Source of the DNA: Colocasia esculenta
Taxonomy: Eukaryota; Streptophyta; Magnoliopsida; Alismatales; Araceae
Reading direction: 5' to 3'
Assembly (NCBI GenBank): GCA_014218235.1
Contig: CM024758.1
Span: forward strand, 71,868,206-71,932,205
Length of the DNA stretch: 64,000 nt
Position 1 is the first letter of the stretch; every line of letters starts with the position of its first letter. The notes under the pieces are model-generated. The model was given only the letters and a program-made list of their open reading frames with translations, was not told the origin of the DNA and ran no database searches. A program made the position numbers and the translations under genes. This document shows, one piece after another, positions 35,381-47,542 of the stretch.

Positions 35381-36942
35381 GGTTTTGCTTTTCTTCTGTT
35401 GGTAGGGGAACTTACCCTTATTTTCTCATGTATGGGTTGTGTAGATTAGGGTTTGTGGATTTTGGTTTGAAAATCGCATAAACATGATAGAAAGCATGCT
35501 TAGGGTTTTATATGAATGTTTAATTCCTGCTTTATCAGCCTATACAGCCACTTGGTGTGATTTCTGGAATGAAAGTTTAGGATAGGTTTCTTCTGTCTGA
35601 AAGGCGACGGAACCAGTCATCGCGTTTCTGAACGCGAAGGCTTGTCCGGTCGCGATTTAGACTTTAAGGCGACGGGTTGGTTCGTTGCTATTCAAGCATC
35701 GATTGGCGTCCACTGTATTGGTCGCGATTTAGAATGTGGCCACCCGAGCTCTAGGGTTCTGTGGCCAGTCTGTCTGGTTTGCATTGTATATTGCTTGGGC
35801 TGTGTTGGCTAAGCAATGTAGGGTACGAATGGGGTGTGCTGGCTTATACCATGATTGGAAACGATCGGTTTTGCTTGGTTATGTGTGCATAGCGAGTTGG
35901 GTTGTTAACGCCTTTCGTCGTTACCTCTCAAGTCGGTTACCCAAGCACCGGGTGTTCGGGGTTTGTCCCGGTACGGTGTGTACCGTCAAGATTCGTGTCG
36001 TCTTCCTGGACACCCTCACTCCTGAGTTTGAGTTGTATGTCCGGCTGAGGGAAAGATGGCAGTGGGCAGTGACTCATGTTGTGGGTGTGCGGTCGCTTGT
36101 AGCGCGCTCGTGGTTGGGGGACGGACACCAGTAGATGTACTGGTCCCCAGCTAGTCATGTTTCCAGTGCCTCACTTTAGGGAGCTTGGGCCGGAGTCCCT
36201 AAGGTGTCAGGCTTGGGCCTACAGCTGTGTGGTCTATAAGAGTGGTGTTGGTTGATCTCAACAATTCCTTGGCCTTCTTGAGATGGAGCGGCAACTGGAC
36301 CTTTCGTCCGTGGCTGCGAGGCTGAGAGGTAGTCTTGTGTTGTTTGTCCAGGTCTGTGACTGGTGTCGCGAACCAGTTCTCGTGACTCGTGTGCGGCGTG
36401 CCCTTCTTTAGCTTGTACACGTGTTCGTGGTTTGTTGTTTATTTATTTATAGTTGTAGTATCATGCATAGGCGGTGGTGATATTTTAATTACTTATAAGC
36501 TTTGCTTACTTTAATTATTGTACATTGTTCTCTTGACTTTTGGGGAGTTGCCCTACTGAGCCAGTGACTTGTGAGGCTCACCCCTTCTTCTTCCAGGTGA
36601 AGGAGAGCAGGAGGGTTCTCGTCCCTCTTCTAGTTCCGGTCAGCACTGTATTGGAGTCGGACCGACGTCACCAGCAGAGTAATATTTCTACTTGTTGAGC
36701 CTTGGGGGTTTTGTCCCAGGCTGTTGTACCCTGTACTATGACTTTGGTTTAGAACTGAATATGTACATTTCATGTGAATATGTGTAAGATATGGAACCTC
36801 ATATGTGTTCAGCGTGTTCTTTCATATTTTCATGGACATAGGTGTGTTGATATCCCTTGCGAGGCTAAGGCCTGTTCGCGGAGGCGGAGTCGTTTCAGGT
36901 ACATTATTGGGTTAACGGGCCTGAACGGCGAGGACCGTCACA
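35381..36942 (+). mobile_element. Right part of a Gypsy 5' LTR
   Basis: Ends GACCGTCACA at 36942, directly followed by a primer-binding-site-like sequence, so it is a 5' LTR on the plus strand. TCGCGATTT and CGCGTTTC words recur at 35600-35735. A CTTCTTCCAGGTGA splice-acceptor-like stretch near 36585 matches similar positions in other LTRs here. The left half is probably 14803-15364. Confidence 0.65.
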
Positions 36943-36960
36943 GTTGGTAACAGAGCAAGG
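36943..36960 (+). other. Primer binding site of plus-strand Gypsy
   Basis: GTTGGTAACAGAGCAAGG follows the LTR end CACA. It is a one- or two-base variant of the tRNA-iMet complement TGGTATCAGAGC. Confidence 0.75.
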
Positions 36961-37096
36961 TCCGTGTAAATATGAAGGAACAAGAAATGTACATAGTCTA
37001 TTCTCTAATATAGTCTACTACTGGTAGTTGGCCCTATTTTTGTAATGATATGTTTGTGTGCTATGTGGTTGGAATGTTGTATGTGAAGGTTCTTAA

Positions 37097-37141
37097 ATGG
37101 CTGATAGGAGAGATTGTGGAGGTGGAGGTGATGAGCATTAA
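37097..37141 (+). pseudogene. Start of Gypsy gag, truncated
   Basis: MADRRDCGGGGDEH then a stop, in the position and style of chromovirus gag N-termini. A Copia-type LTR begins at 37180, so the remainder of this element is lost or displaced. Confidence 0.45.
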
Positions 37142-37869
37142 GAGTCCACACATCAGATTGTTGGATCGAGATGGCACTATGATGTCCTAGAGGGGGGTGA
37201 ATAGGACTTCTTGACCTTTTAAAATTTATCTGAAATTAGTCAACACTAAAATAGAATGTTAGTGTTAAGTGTAGTGTGTGATTCAAGTGTAAATTGACGA
37301 AAACATGACACAATTGCACAATAAATTTTATCCTTGTTCGGCCCTTCCCACATGGAAGTCCTACGTCCAGTCCTCAAGCAACCACTTGAGATTTCACAAC
37401 TGCCAAGAATACTTGGCCTTCTCTCACCCTTGAGAGGTATTACAATCTCACTTGCTCCCAAGCAAGTCTTCCCTTAACAAGGGGTATAAGGACTATCTAC
37501 ACTTGTAGATCTTCCTTCACAGGAGGGGTACAACAGGATATAAATCTCCTGTGGGTTACCTTACACAGAAGTATGAAAGCTTGTGTGTCTGCTCAATAAC
37601 AATGAGCAAACACAGAAATTCAGAAAGAAAAATAGATGAGAGTGGAACTCAATTTCTTTCTAAAGCAAAGAGGTAGACCGAAGAAGATCTAAATTGTAGT
37701 AGTCCACCAAGCGAAGAAGACTTCAAATTGCAGAAGGAGAGCAGAAGTCTAAGACTGAGGAGTGGCTCTCTTGTCTTTGAGTGGCTCTTCTGGCTTTCGG
37801 ATGGGAGTGAAGTGTAGGCTTCTAAGTCTTCTAAGTATGTTACTCTATGTCTTCTCTTGTGAATCTTCT

Positions 37870-38053
37870 CAAGGTTCGACACATCGTGGAATCAGGGTGA
37901 ATCGGATTTTTTCTGATCCACCACGATTCGCCAGAATCGGACCGATTCCCATGGGAATCGGTTCGATTCGATGGGAATCGGCGAATCGAGTTTCTCCTGA
38001 TTCGATCCGATTCGGCCGAATCAGACCGATTCGATCCGATCCGGAAAACCATG
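37870..38053. mobile_element. Miniature hAT element, 184 bp
   Basis: Flanked by exact AATCTTCT duplications (37862-37869 and 38054-38061). It starts CAAGGTTCGA and ends GGAAAACCATG, matching the outer hAT end AAACCATG. Nearly the whole interior is GATTCG, GATCCG and CGAATC words, with no coding capacity, so it is essentially two fused hAT subterminal regions. Confidence 0.9.
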
Positions 38054-38092
38054 AATCTTCTATTCTATATATGTGTGTATCCAAGCTTCGGC

Positions 38093-38095
<3 letters not shown>

Positions 38096-38123
<28 letters not shown>
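38096..38123. repeat. (AT)n microsatellite
   Basis: An uninterrupted AT dinucleotide run of about 27 bases within the Copia-type LTR fragment. Confidence 0.9.
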
Positions 38124-38126
<3 letters not shown>

Positions 38127-38624
38127 TCAAATTTTTGTCCATTTGATTTTTGGCCGTTGGAAGCTGCCATTTGAAGGAGATAGCCATTGAGAGGAACCTT
38201 TGAATTCTTAGGTTTGTCCATCAAATCTTTAGCTCCATAAGTCCCAACGTCTTTAGGCTATATGTTGTAGCTTCATGCTTGAAGGGCTCTCTCATGATTG
38301 TTCTGCAGGTTCCATGCTTGGTGCAGAGATCTAGCCATTCTTCATTAAATGTTCTGCAAACCTGAAAGGACAAGATAGAAGCAAATGCCTCCATGCATGC
38401 TTTCGGAGGTAGGTAAGATAATGGATAAAATATGAAAATATTCAGACAGAAGTTTAGAACATTTAAGAATGAGCAGTCAGGTTGCACACGTTTTCCTTCT
38501 GAAAGTCATGGTATATCTGACAGTAGCAGGTAGGTTTGCAGATAGCCCATTATACTTATTTTTGATCAGCATTAAATTTGCCATCCGTCAACAGAGATCA
38601 GCTTATCTTCCTGTCAATAAAAGG

Positions 38625-41600
38625 TGTCACGTCCCGAGAATTATGCAGCGGATATTAGTTCGAATAATTCGAGTCGATATTCCGAGACGTGGACAGTCAG
38701 CAAATAAGCCTCTAGCTAGCACGCGCTAAAATGTGTATCAACACAAACATCATAATAGGGCCCAAATGTTGAACTCAATATAAATTGTATTCAAATCTCA
38801 TATTCGTCTCAGATGAACTAATACATGACTAAGACTCCATTAAAGCAAAAGTACATGATACCTCTCTTCTACTACATGTTCTAACACTCACAATAAATAA
38901 CTATAGATAGACTCATGTTTGGAACGCTCTTCACTCGGACGCGTTCCCATCCTCGACTTGCTCTTCCTCTTGAACTTCATAGTCACCTAGATTGGGTAAA
39001 AGTAGGGGATGAGCAAACTAGCCCAGTAGGATTTATATCTCAATGTGCGGGCAATGATATAAGTGATTAACATTTTAGAACTAGGCAAGTACCATGAATG
39101 ATATGCAAGTACGAACAAACTCATTAAAACATGATGTATAAAACAAGCTGGATAGAGTGAACAAGATAGAATAAGATTTTTGAACAAGATGCAAGAAAGA
39201 ACTAGCAATAGATCACTTTGCACAAGCACGCAAGATTTCACTTGATGTCAATAGTTTTCAAGAAGCAAGATATCACTAGTTGCAATAAATGTAGGACGAC
39301 CATATCACGCAAGCAGCAAGCAAGATTGCACAAGCACGTTCAAGTAACACTAATCAGGCACGTAGACACCAATGTACACCAAGAAAAGATCCATCAAGAA
39401 TGTACACCAGACACGTGTATGTGGTTATGTATCTAACATTCAACAAGCAATAAAGTACTCCCAGTGCAGATGCAACGCCAGTAATCATTATACCCCATGG
39501 TTAACAGTATATTTATGACTCTCGTCATGGGGGCTAGACTGGAGCCCCTGGACCACCGTGCCCTGTCAGCCATCTCATGTAAAATTTCAAATGAAGATAC
39601 CAACAGTCATTAATAATGGCCAAAGAGAGTTTCAATATGTAAGCAGTATAATGTCATGTTCATGATGATGATAAGAAGAATAAGTTGAACATGATTCCAT
39701 GAGGACAATAGTCAAGAGGTAAATTCGACAACTGAACGATAAGATTTACAATTTAGTTCAATCTTTACATTGATAGCTTTAGTATAGATGGCAATTCACA
39801 CTCACGAGAAAGAGAAGAGAAAGAAGTGCACGCCCTAGATGTGTAAGTGTGTAGAAATGCACGTGTGTAATTCACAATCCGTCGGTCTCAAACTCTCGGA
39901 AAAACACTTAATCATGATGGCATGCAATGAACCATGCATTTAGCTTCAACTGGGTTTTACAAGATTTTAAGATAAAATTTATCACTTAAAGCAAGCTAGA
40001 ATGGTAACAAGAGTAAATCACAGGTTCATGTATGATCAATCATTAAGAAAGCAATTAGAATAATATTCATGTAATTAAGGATTTGCAATGAGTTAAACAA
40101 ACACTTTAAGCCCATTAAATAGACATTATGTAATGAAAAGAATCAAAATATGCAATATCTGGTGAAGGTAGTGTCGACACAATCCATGCTGGTTTCGACA
40201 AATGCTTCAAACACAAAGCAGAAACATGACAAAATGGTCAGGTAGTGTCGACACTAGTTCAAGTAGTGTCGACACTAGAGCCAGGTTCCAGAAGACCTTC
40301 TGGAAAATATGGGACAGTGTGTCGACACTAGATAGGGTAGTGTCGACACTAGATCAGTTCCCAGAACTTCCTGGGTAAAAACTGGGACAGTGTGTCGACA
40401 CTAGATGGGGCAGTGTCGACACTAGATGGGTTTCCTAGAACACTTCCTGGGCTGTTTGGGACAGGGTGTCGACAATAGATGGGGTAGTGTCGACACTAGA
40501 GGCTTCCAGAACACTCTCTGGGCTACCTTGGGACAGTGTGTCGACACTAGATGGGGTAGTGTCGACACTAGAGGGCTTTCATGACAAAATTTATGGTCAA
40601 GTGTGACCTGAAAACTGTCTCATGCAGCGATTCACTTACCTATCTTATAACTCTCTAACTAATGACATTTAGACAAAATATTCAACACGAAAGATGATGA
40701 AGACAACTAGTAGAAGAACTTTGATGTTGGGGGTTTGATCAAATTCAGTCTCGAATCCCGAGAAAAATATGAAGACAGAAAGTCAAGTGTAGCCCGAAAT
40801 CCCAGTATCAGTGACTCTATTCCCACGCCTGTAACTCTCTACCAAGGATTTTTGGACAAAACATCCAACATAAAAGATGATCGTGACTCCAATTATAAAA
40901 ACCTTTGTGAAGGAAGTGCGGTCACATTCAGTCTCGAATCACGTGCATAATAAGAAGAACGGGAAAAACCCTAACAGTGCGCGACTTTGGAAAAACACTT
41001 ATAACTCAACACATACTCATTAGAATTCGATGAAACCAGGGGAAAAGAAAGCTAACTTGATGCTCTACACATTGGGATAGGATATATTAAAGTTTGGCCA
41101 GAGAAAACCTACCTTCTGGGTTGAAGAAGTCTCCTTTTTCCAGAAAACCCGAGTTCAGACACTCGGAGGAAAACGCTTACTGCTCCGTGTATACTGCATG
41201 GAATTGAGAATTCCACTGGGTTAGAACGTAGCCTCGACCCTATTTCCAGGGGTATAAGCCTTGCAAGGTTTGGTTTAGGTTTGACTCATTTTGGTCGACT
41301 TCAAGATGATGGTCTGTGCAGGTCGCAGCAGACGAAACAGGGGAAGAAGAACGCCTTGGTGTGGATGATCTCCTGCTCCCCAGCCACCAAGAACTTCTCC
41401 ACATGACCCCAGCAAATTCTAAAACTCGTTCCTAGGTTTTGGTGAAGAGTATTTAAGCAACCATGGGGTTTTAGGAGTCCTATTATAACTAGGAAAGCTA
41501 AGCTGCGTTTGACAGGGCAGTTTCCTATCTTTGAGGATTCCTTCCTCCCTTAGAGTGTGTGAGGCTTTAGGAAACCTCCCACCATAGATAGGCACGAATT

Positions 41601-41835
41601 GGGTTGCCAAGAATGCATGATTGCATCCCAATTCAACTCAAAATGCCTCTTTCCAATTTCAGCCTATTTAGAGTTACGAATTTCCATGCATTCTCTAGCT
41701 TTATTTGATTATTGGGCCAATTGATGTCCATTGACCCGCTTATGATATTGGGTCATTAATATATAATGTTGGAAGTCCCTCCAACATTTTATTAAATTTG
41801 ATTTCTTTATATATTAAAATTTCCGGGGTACTACA
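38625..41835 (-). mobile_element. Solo Gypsy LTR, 3,211 bp, TSD AAAGG
   Basis: Flanked by AAAGG (38620-38624 and 41836-41840). On the minus strand it starts TGTAGTACCCCGGAAATTTT and ends CTCGGGACGTGACA. No coding sequence is present. It carries the GTGTCGACAC doublet array at 40171-40568. Confidence 0.92.
40171..40568. repeat. GTGTCGACAC doublet array
   Basis: The palindrome starts at 40171, 40245, 40266, 40319, 40340, 40392, 40413, 40466 (variant ending CAA), 40487, 40538 and 40559. From 40245 onward it forms five doublets with exactly 21 bp between members. Doublets repeat every 74, 73, 74 and 72 bp. The spacer between doublets repeats CAGAAC and TTCCTGGG with more divergence than the palindromes. 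Confidence 0.95.
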
Positions 41836-42150
41836 AAAGGGATAGCAAATATATCTTATAGATATATTACAGATCCCAAAAGAGATACTTGCTCAGATAA
41901 AAAAATATATTGAATAAAATATTTTTTCCACCAAAAGGATATTGAAATACTGAGAGAAGATTTTAGGGGAACTGTCTCAAAGTGAAAGAATTTAATGCAG
42001 AGGTTTATGATGTATGTAACTAGTACTTACTAATAGAGGTTGAATTCGCAGCTAAGTACAGATAAACAATTGACAGGAGATATTTCGCGTTTAATAAGTC
42101 GGAGTAAGACAGTAATAGAGACAATAAACTTCGACTTCAGGAGGAATACT

Positions 42151-45113
42151 TGTAGCAACCTGAATTTTTTGAACAAAGATAAAAATTTACATAATATCAA
42201 AATTTTATTTTTTTACAAAATTAAATAAAAGAAAATAAATTACATAGAAATTAATGGAAAAGAATTAAATAAAACCCATTAATGAAAACAAGTGATGGGC
42301 TTTACTAATGGACCCATTGAAAATTAGTGGCCCAAAATTGGATTTATAGAAAAGAGAATAATGGGGAAATATCTTAAATTCGCAACTTAATTATTAACTA
42401 ATTAGAAAAGAGGAATTTAATACATTAATAAGTAAATAGAGTAGATTTGGAATCCTAAACCACCCTAATGATTGGCCATGAATTGGCTCTCTTCCAACCA
42501 AACAGGAAGTGGAATGCTTAAAAGGAAGGTAGAAAATAGGAAAACTCGGAATTAATAGGAATTAGACTTAAACTAGGAAAGGGAATGAGGAGAAGCTTAA
42601 ATACTTCTCTAAACTCTCATGGCCGGCCCTAGATCATGCCAAGAGGTTTCTGGACCAGGAGGAGAGGCTAAGAGGAGGAGATCTCGTGGGAGAAAGGAGT
42701 TCTCAAGCCCTCAACCGGAGTTCTTCAAGTCTTAACCCTAGAAGAGAAAAACGATCAACGATAGGTATTCTCACGAGCATAAATCCTAAAATTTGTTTGT
42801 AGGTTGTCCCAATCATCAGGAACAATACCCTCAAGTTTCATGATTATCATCGAGTAAATATTTACTTCTTGATTTCGAAGTTCTGCACTTATCTTGACCC
42901 CGAACCCCCTTATTAAATCTTGTTCTCCTTCTACACTTGATATCATGCCACGAAATTTTTATTGGGGATTCTGATGGATGTTAGGTTTCAATTGCCCCTG
43001 AAAGCCCTAATTTCCATCCACACTATCATGTGAATTACCCAACTGTACACAACTCTATGTTCATCATAAATACTCTTTATTAAACCATGTTGAAACCTTC
43101 GTTGCTTTCCGATTCTGATTTACTGGAAGTACCCATGCGTGTCTGGATCTGTTTAAAACTGGTTTGCGATTTTCATGAACTGTACTAATTGTTCTTAATT
43201 TAGAACAACTCTGTGTCAAGAAGGGCAACTCTTGGACCGTAATCCAAGACATGTGTGATTCCTGTCGGACTCGGGCACAGACCACCAGAACGCGACAGCC
43301 CGATAGGTCGCGTTCTGTGGTCTGGTTACGACAGTCTGCCAGTCACGTTCTGAACGCGACAGGCATCACCGTCGCGATCGATGTGCCTGGCCCGAATGGC
43401 TTGTTGCGTTCCTTACATACCTCTGTCGCATTCTTAGCGCTGTTCTGATCGACCTGTCGCGATCCTGTAACCCCCTGTCGCGATCTGCCCTGACCCCGTC
43501 GCTACCTCCCGGGGTTACGTCGCGATCTGGTCTTTTTACAGAAAAAACCCCTAAATTGCAATGCTCTAATTGCCTATTGTGCTTATACCCTTAATCCCAG
43601 TATAACCGCAGTAATTGCACTAATATAAATTGAACATTTATATGTGATTTAAAATATATACACACAACTAATTTCCATCTATGATTTCATTCACATGCAT
43701 ACACTTTGAACCATCAAATATGGCTTAATTGGCGTGAACATGTACATAATATATCTGGTAATTATGTAATTAAATTGACTCATGCTTAATTATTACATGT
43801 GTACGTTTTCTCGCGATGTTTTGGAACACGATACGACGCTCCACTGTTCTGAATTCCTCTAGAACGTCGAGCACTTATTCTATAATACCCTCTTTCTTGA
43901 CTGGACGAACTCTCCGACGGATACTCCTTCTGCCGGACTAGTGAGTCTTTGTTCAAGGCCTCCGTAAGTCTCCTCTGTCCATGGATTCTCACATGGTCGA
44001 CGAGCGGTTGTACCCTAATACCTATAACCTCTTTAGGGATCGATATGATCCAACGGCTATTAGAAGTTCGCTCTTATCTTGAATCACGCCGAACCTCTGG
44101 ACCTGTGCTTAACATGGCCAGTGGTTAGAGTCGTGAGTTCACCTGACTGCAACACCAAGTGCGCGTGTTGTGCAACTGTTACTATCGTCTGATTACTCGA
44201 TGTGTTATTACAATGTCCACTAGCTCTCATCTATGCTCTACTCGCTCATCTTTCACGCTCACTTTACTATCTCGTCTATTTCATCTAGTGCTCTCATCTA
44301 TTTCCTTGGTACTCTATATTGGCCATTGACTGATTGTCTAAAGATAAACAATATAACCAATGCCAGCGCAAATAGGGTCCGATCTGGTCCTGGGGAGAGC
44401 GCCGAAAGTGCCATTTGCCCATGGGAGTTAAATGATCAGGATGTCGGCATTACATCCAAGTGCCATACTATCAAGATTAATCTAATGACAATCAAAAGTG
44501 CTATATTCTCTCATTGTCTGTTGACAACAAAAGTGCTATGCTATACTCGTTGGCTATTGCTATACTTTGTGCTATGTGCTATGGCCATCTGCTATTTATT
44601 GCTATTCCCGACACTGTGCTATTTTGGAAGTCTATAATGGAAAGTCTTGTTATTTCGATCTTGCCGCTATCCTACTATCTTTTACATACTTGACTTTCTC
44701 GCTCTATCATTAGTTACTCTGCCTTTAAGTATTAATTAGTAAAGAATGCTTGAGCATGAGATTTAAGGCCTACTGGGCGTTATGGCTCACCCTGCGTTAT
44801 TTGTCCTGTGTTCTCGGTGAGAACGAGGATGACCATACACCAAGAGGACGGAACGACCAGGAGTGACGTCATGAGTACCCTAGCGTCCTAGAAATATGAT
44901 AGAGTCTTAGTTTAGTCTTTTGCTTATTTCAATGTAATTGGGCCCTATAGAATGGCTCTGATATTATTGTTGTAACTAGACATTGGAAAGTTATTAATGA
45001 AATGAATTTGCTTTAGTATTATTCATTGTGCAATGGTTTGATGTCTAGTACTTGCTCTATACCCATTTACTACAACTACCTCGCGTTTCGATATTCCGCG
45101 TCGGGGCATGACA
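42151..45113 (+). repeat. 5' LTR of the truncated Gypsy copy
   Basis: Length 2,963 bp. It contains CpG-rich paired words at 43285-43520, for example GAACGCGACA...GGTCGCGTTC at 43288-43315, and CACCGTCGCGATCGATG near 43370. Confidence 0.85.
43285..43520. repeat. CGCGAC/GTCGCG paired word array
   Basis: Eight or more CGCGAC, GTCGCG or TCGCGA words occur in about 235 bp. The pair at 43288-43315 has its CGCG cores 18 bases apart, the same spacing as in the minus-strand LTR at 34069-34096. Both LTRs use the same word. Confidence 0.8.
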
Positions 45114-45309
45114 GTTTTGTAGTATCATAGGCTAGTTATTCTTAAGTATAGGAGGATCTAGGTTGACCAGCCTCAAACTATGGTCAATTATCCTACCTAT
45201 GTGTTGTAGTTAGAGTCAAGCGTAACTAGCTAAAAGACTCACACACGCACAATTAATTTCCATCAGTATCATAACAGTAAGCTATTTTTGTAGGAACTAA
45301 GCAATCGAG

Positions 45310-46290
45310 ATGACTGTTGAACGTGCTCAAATGAAGGGCATGCAACAGACCATTCAAGAACTGACCTCGTGCAATCATGCAAGCTACCCAAGGTGGCAGA
45401 ACTGTGGCGGTGCAGGCGAGCTGCATTGTACTTCAGGAGTCTGAACCCGCCTAGGTTCAGTGGATCCACGATCCGGATGAAGCAGAACATGGCTAAAAAG
45501 AAACGGAATGATTCCGTGTCATGCAATGCACAGCAGGAGATAAGCTGCTGCTAGCCACTTTTCAACTGGAGAAGGACGCCCGCTCTTGGTGGGAGTCATG
45601 GAAGCAACTAGGGAGAATGGTCAATTCACCTAGACCGAGTTTAAAGAAGCATTTAACGCCAAGTACTTCCGCCGAGCATGTCCAAGAAAGGAAGGCTGCG
45701 GAATTCGCGCTCTTAAACAGAGGAGCCTGACTGTGGCCGAGTATGAAGCTCAGTTCTCAAGACTGGCGCGCTATGCTGCACATCTGGTGAACACTGAAAG
45801 AATGAAGGCTAAACGTTTTCTCAATGGCCTTAAGCCACAATACATCACCCAACTAGCACCTCTCGACATCCAGACCTATGCCAAGATGGTGAAGAAAGCT
45901 CAGCTGCTGGAAGATGCTACGGACTTCACCGACCGTATCAAAGGGAAGTTCGTGAAGAAGAATTGACCTTGGGTCAATCATCTGCTAGGCCAAACAATGG
46001 CAAGAAGCATCCCCTCAACCTCACAGAGGGTCCTAGCCAGAAAGGAAACCCAAGGCGATAGTCCACACACTCCAGCAAAGAGCACTGCAAACACTGTGAC
46101 AAGCCGGGTCACACGGCTGATGAATGCTGGGGAAGGTCGGCGCATGTCTGCGCTGCGGAAGTCACGAGCACCGCATCCCCCGAGTTGCCCGCTACTAAAA
46201 GAGAATGAGAGGCGCCCTAATGCACCTAAGAAACAGGGCCGACTGCAAGCCCTGCATGATGAGGAACCTACTATGGAAGGTGGCTGGTAG
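45310..46290 (+). pseudogene. Gypsy gag with zinc knuckle
   Basis: Blocks in three frames: FRSLNPPRFSG near 45440, EKDARSWWESWKQL near 45570, and SLTVAEYEAQFSRLARYA near 45725, through FLNGLKPQY. The knuckle HCKHCDKPGHTADECW is near 46085. Frame changes near 45530 and 45720 and a stop at 45964 break it. Confidence 0.88.
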
Positions 46291-46329
46291 AAGGTTCCCT
46301 TCAAGTTTTCTCATTATCACATTTATTTT

Positions 46330-46600
46330 TATTTGATACTGGAGCCACTCATTCATTTATATCTCAAAACTTTGCCGATAGTGTGAATACTAAACCTATA
46401 TCCTGGGTTGTGAGTTCTCTGTCACAACGCCACTAGGGGAAAAGGAGAAATTGAACAATACTTTCCCTCTGCCGATGTAATGACGGAGACCATAACCTAA
46501 AGTCGACCGGTGTGTATGCCCATGGAAGGCTATATGTAATTTTGGGAGCCGACTGGTTGTCCACTTATGGGGCAAGTGTCGACTGTAAGAAAGGGAAGGT
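46330..46600 (+). pseudogene. Gypsy aspartic protease fragment
   Basis: FDTGATHSFIS at 46333-46365 is the active-site motif, and ILGADWLSTYGASVDCKKGK at 46538-46597 is the downstream conserved block. Stops between them show decay. Confidence 0.85.
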
Positions 46601-46769
46601 TACCTTTAGTGACTTTCCTAATTGGAATTCTCCGAGATTAGACATAGAGACGGATGTCTCTAATCTCCACCAAAAGCCCATCACATGATAAGGAAAGATT
46701 GTATTGCTTTCCTAGCAGCCGTAGTATGGAAAAGAAGGGTTCTAAATAGAAGACATTCACTAGTTCAGG

Positions 46770-47542
46770 ATTACCCGATGTATTCCCGAAGATCCGCCAG
46801 GGATTCCACCGAAACGTGATGTCAACTTCGCCATAGAGTTGATCCCTGGAGCTGCCCCGGTATCGCGTCAACCGTACCGGATGTCACCTGCCGAGTTGAA
46901 GAAATTGAAGGCGCAGCTGATGGCTAGCTAGAAAAGGGGTTCATGACAACGAAGTACTTCCCCATGGGAGCACCCATGCTGTTCGTCAAGAAGAAGGATG
47001 GATCGATGAGGCTTGCATCGACTATTGACAACTCAATCAACTCACCATCAAGAACAAGTACCCTTTGCCCAGTCGATGAACTTTCGACTAAATATCTGGA
47101 GCTCATATTTCTCCAAGATCGATCTTCGTCTGGCTATACCAAATGAGGATCAAAGATAGACGATATCTCAAGACGGCTTTCAGGAGCAGGTACAGGCACT
47201 ATGAACTCGTTGTTAGCCTTTTAGCTAACCAATGCTCCTGCAGCCTTTATGCAACTCATGAACCATATATCGGCCCTACCTCGACAAGTTCCCTGGTCGC
47301 TTCATCGATGATATCCTCATTTATTCAAAGACCAAAGAAGAGCATGAAGAACACCTGAAGATAGCTCTACAAGTTTTGCGAGACAACAAAATGTACGCAA
47401 AGCTTAGAAAGTGTGAATTCTGACTCGAGGAAGTGTCCTTCTTGGGCCATGTCATCTCAAGGGACGGCATCTCAGTTGATCCCTCCAAAGTCGAAGCTGT
47501 ACTCAATTGGGAGAGACCAACCAATGTCACTGAAATCAGAAG
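46770..47542 (+). pseudogene. Gypsy reverse transcriptase fragment
   Basis: ELIPGAAPVSRQPYRMSPAE near 46840, FVKKKDGSMRL near 46982, and the catalytic RFIDDILIYSKTKEEHEEHL near 47300-47360. KLRKCEF and FLGHVISRDGISVDPSK follow near 47400-47490. It ends at NVTEIRS, where the next LTR is inserted. Confidence 0.88.

Larger units (their letters stand above)
37180..42150 (-). mobile_element. Copia-type LTR fragment, itself interrupted twice
   Basis: Starts TGATGTCCTAGAGGGGGGTG, the border sequence of a Sirevirus-type LTR read from its 3' end; CACTA just before it may be the target duplication. The R-region style (GTCCTACGTCCAG, CAACCACTTGAG) matches the Copia LTR at 15640-15670. It is interrupted by a miniature hAT (37870-38053) and a solo LTR (38625-41835). 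Its far end was not found before the Gypsy LTR at 42151. Confidence 0.65.
42151..47542 (+). mobile_element. Gypsy chromovirus copy, 5' LTR to RT, truncated
   Basis: 5' LTR 42151-45113 (TGTAGCAACCTGAATTTTTT to TCGGGGCATGACA), then gag, protease and RT on the plus strand. The copy is cut at 47542 by another LTR. A decayed primer site (TTTTGTAGTATCATAGG) follows the LTR. Confidence 0.85.

Noticed and set aside
35736..36134. 132-codon plus-strand frame
   Set aside because: It is inside the U5-like part of a Gypsy LTR and shows no family resemblance.
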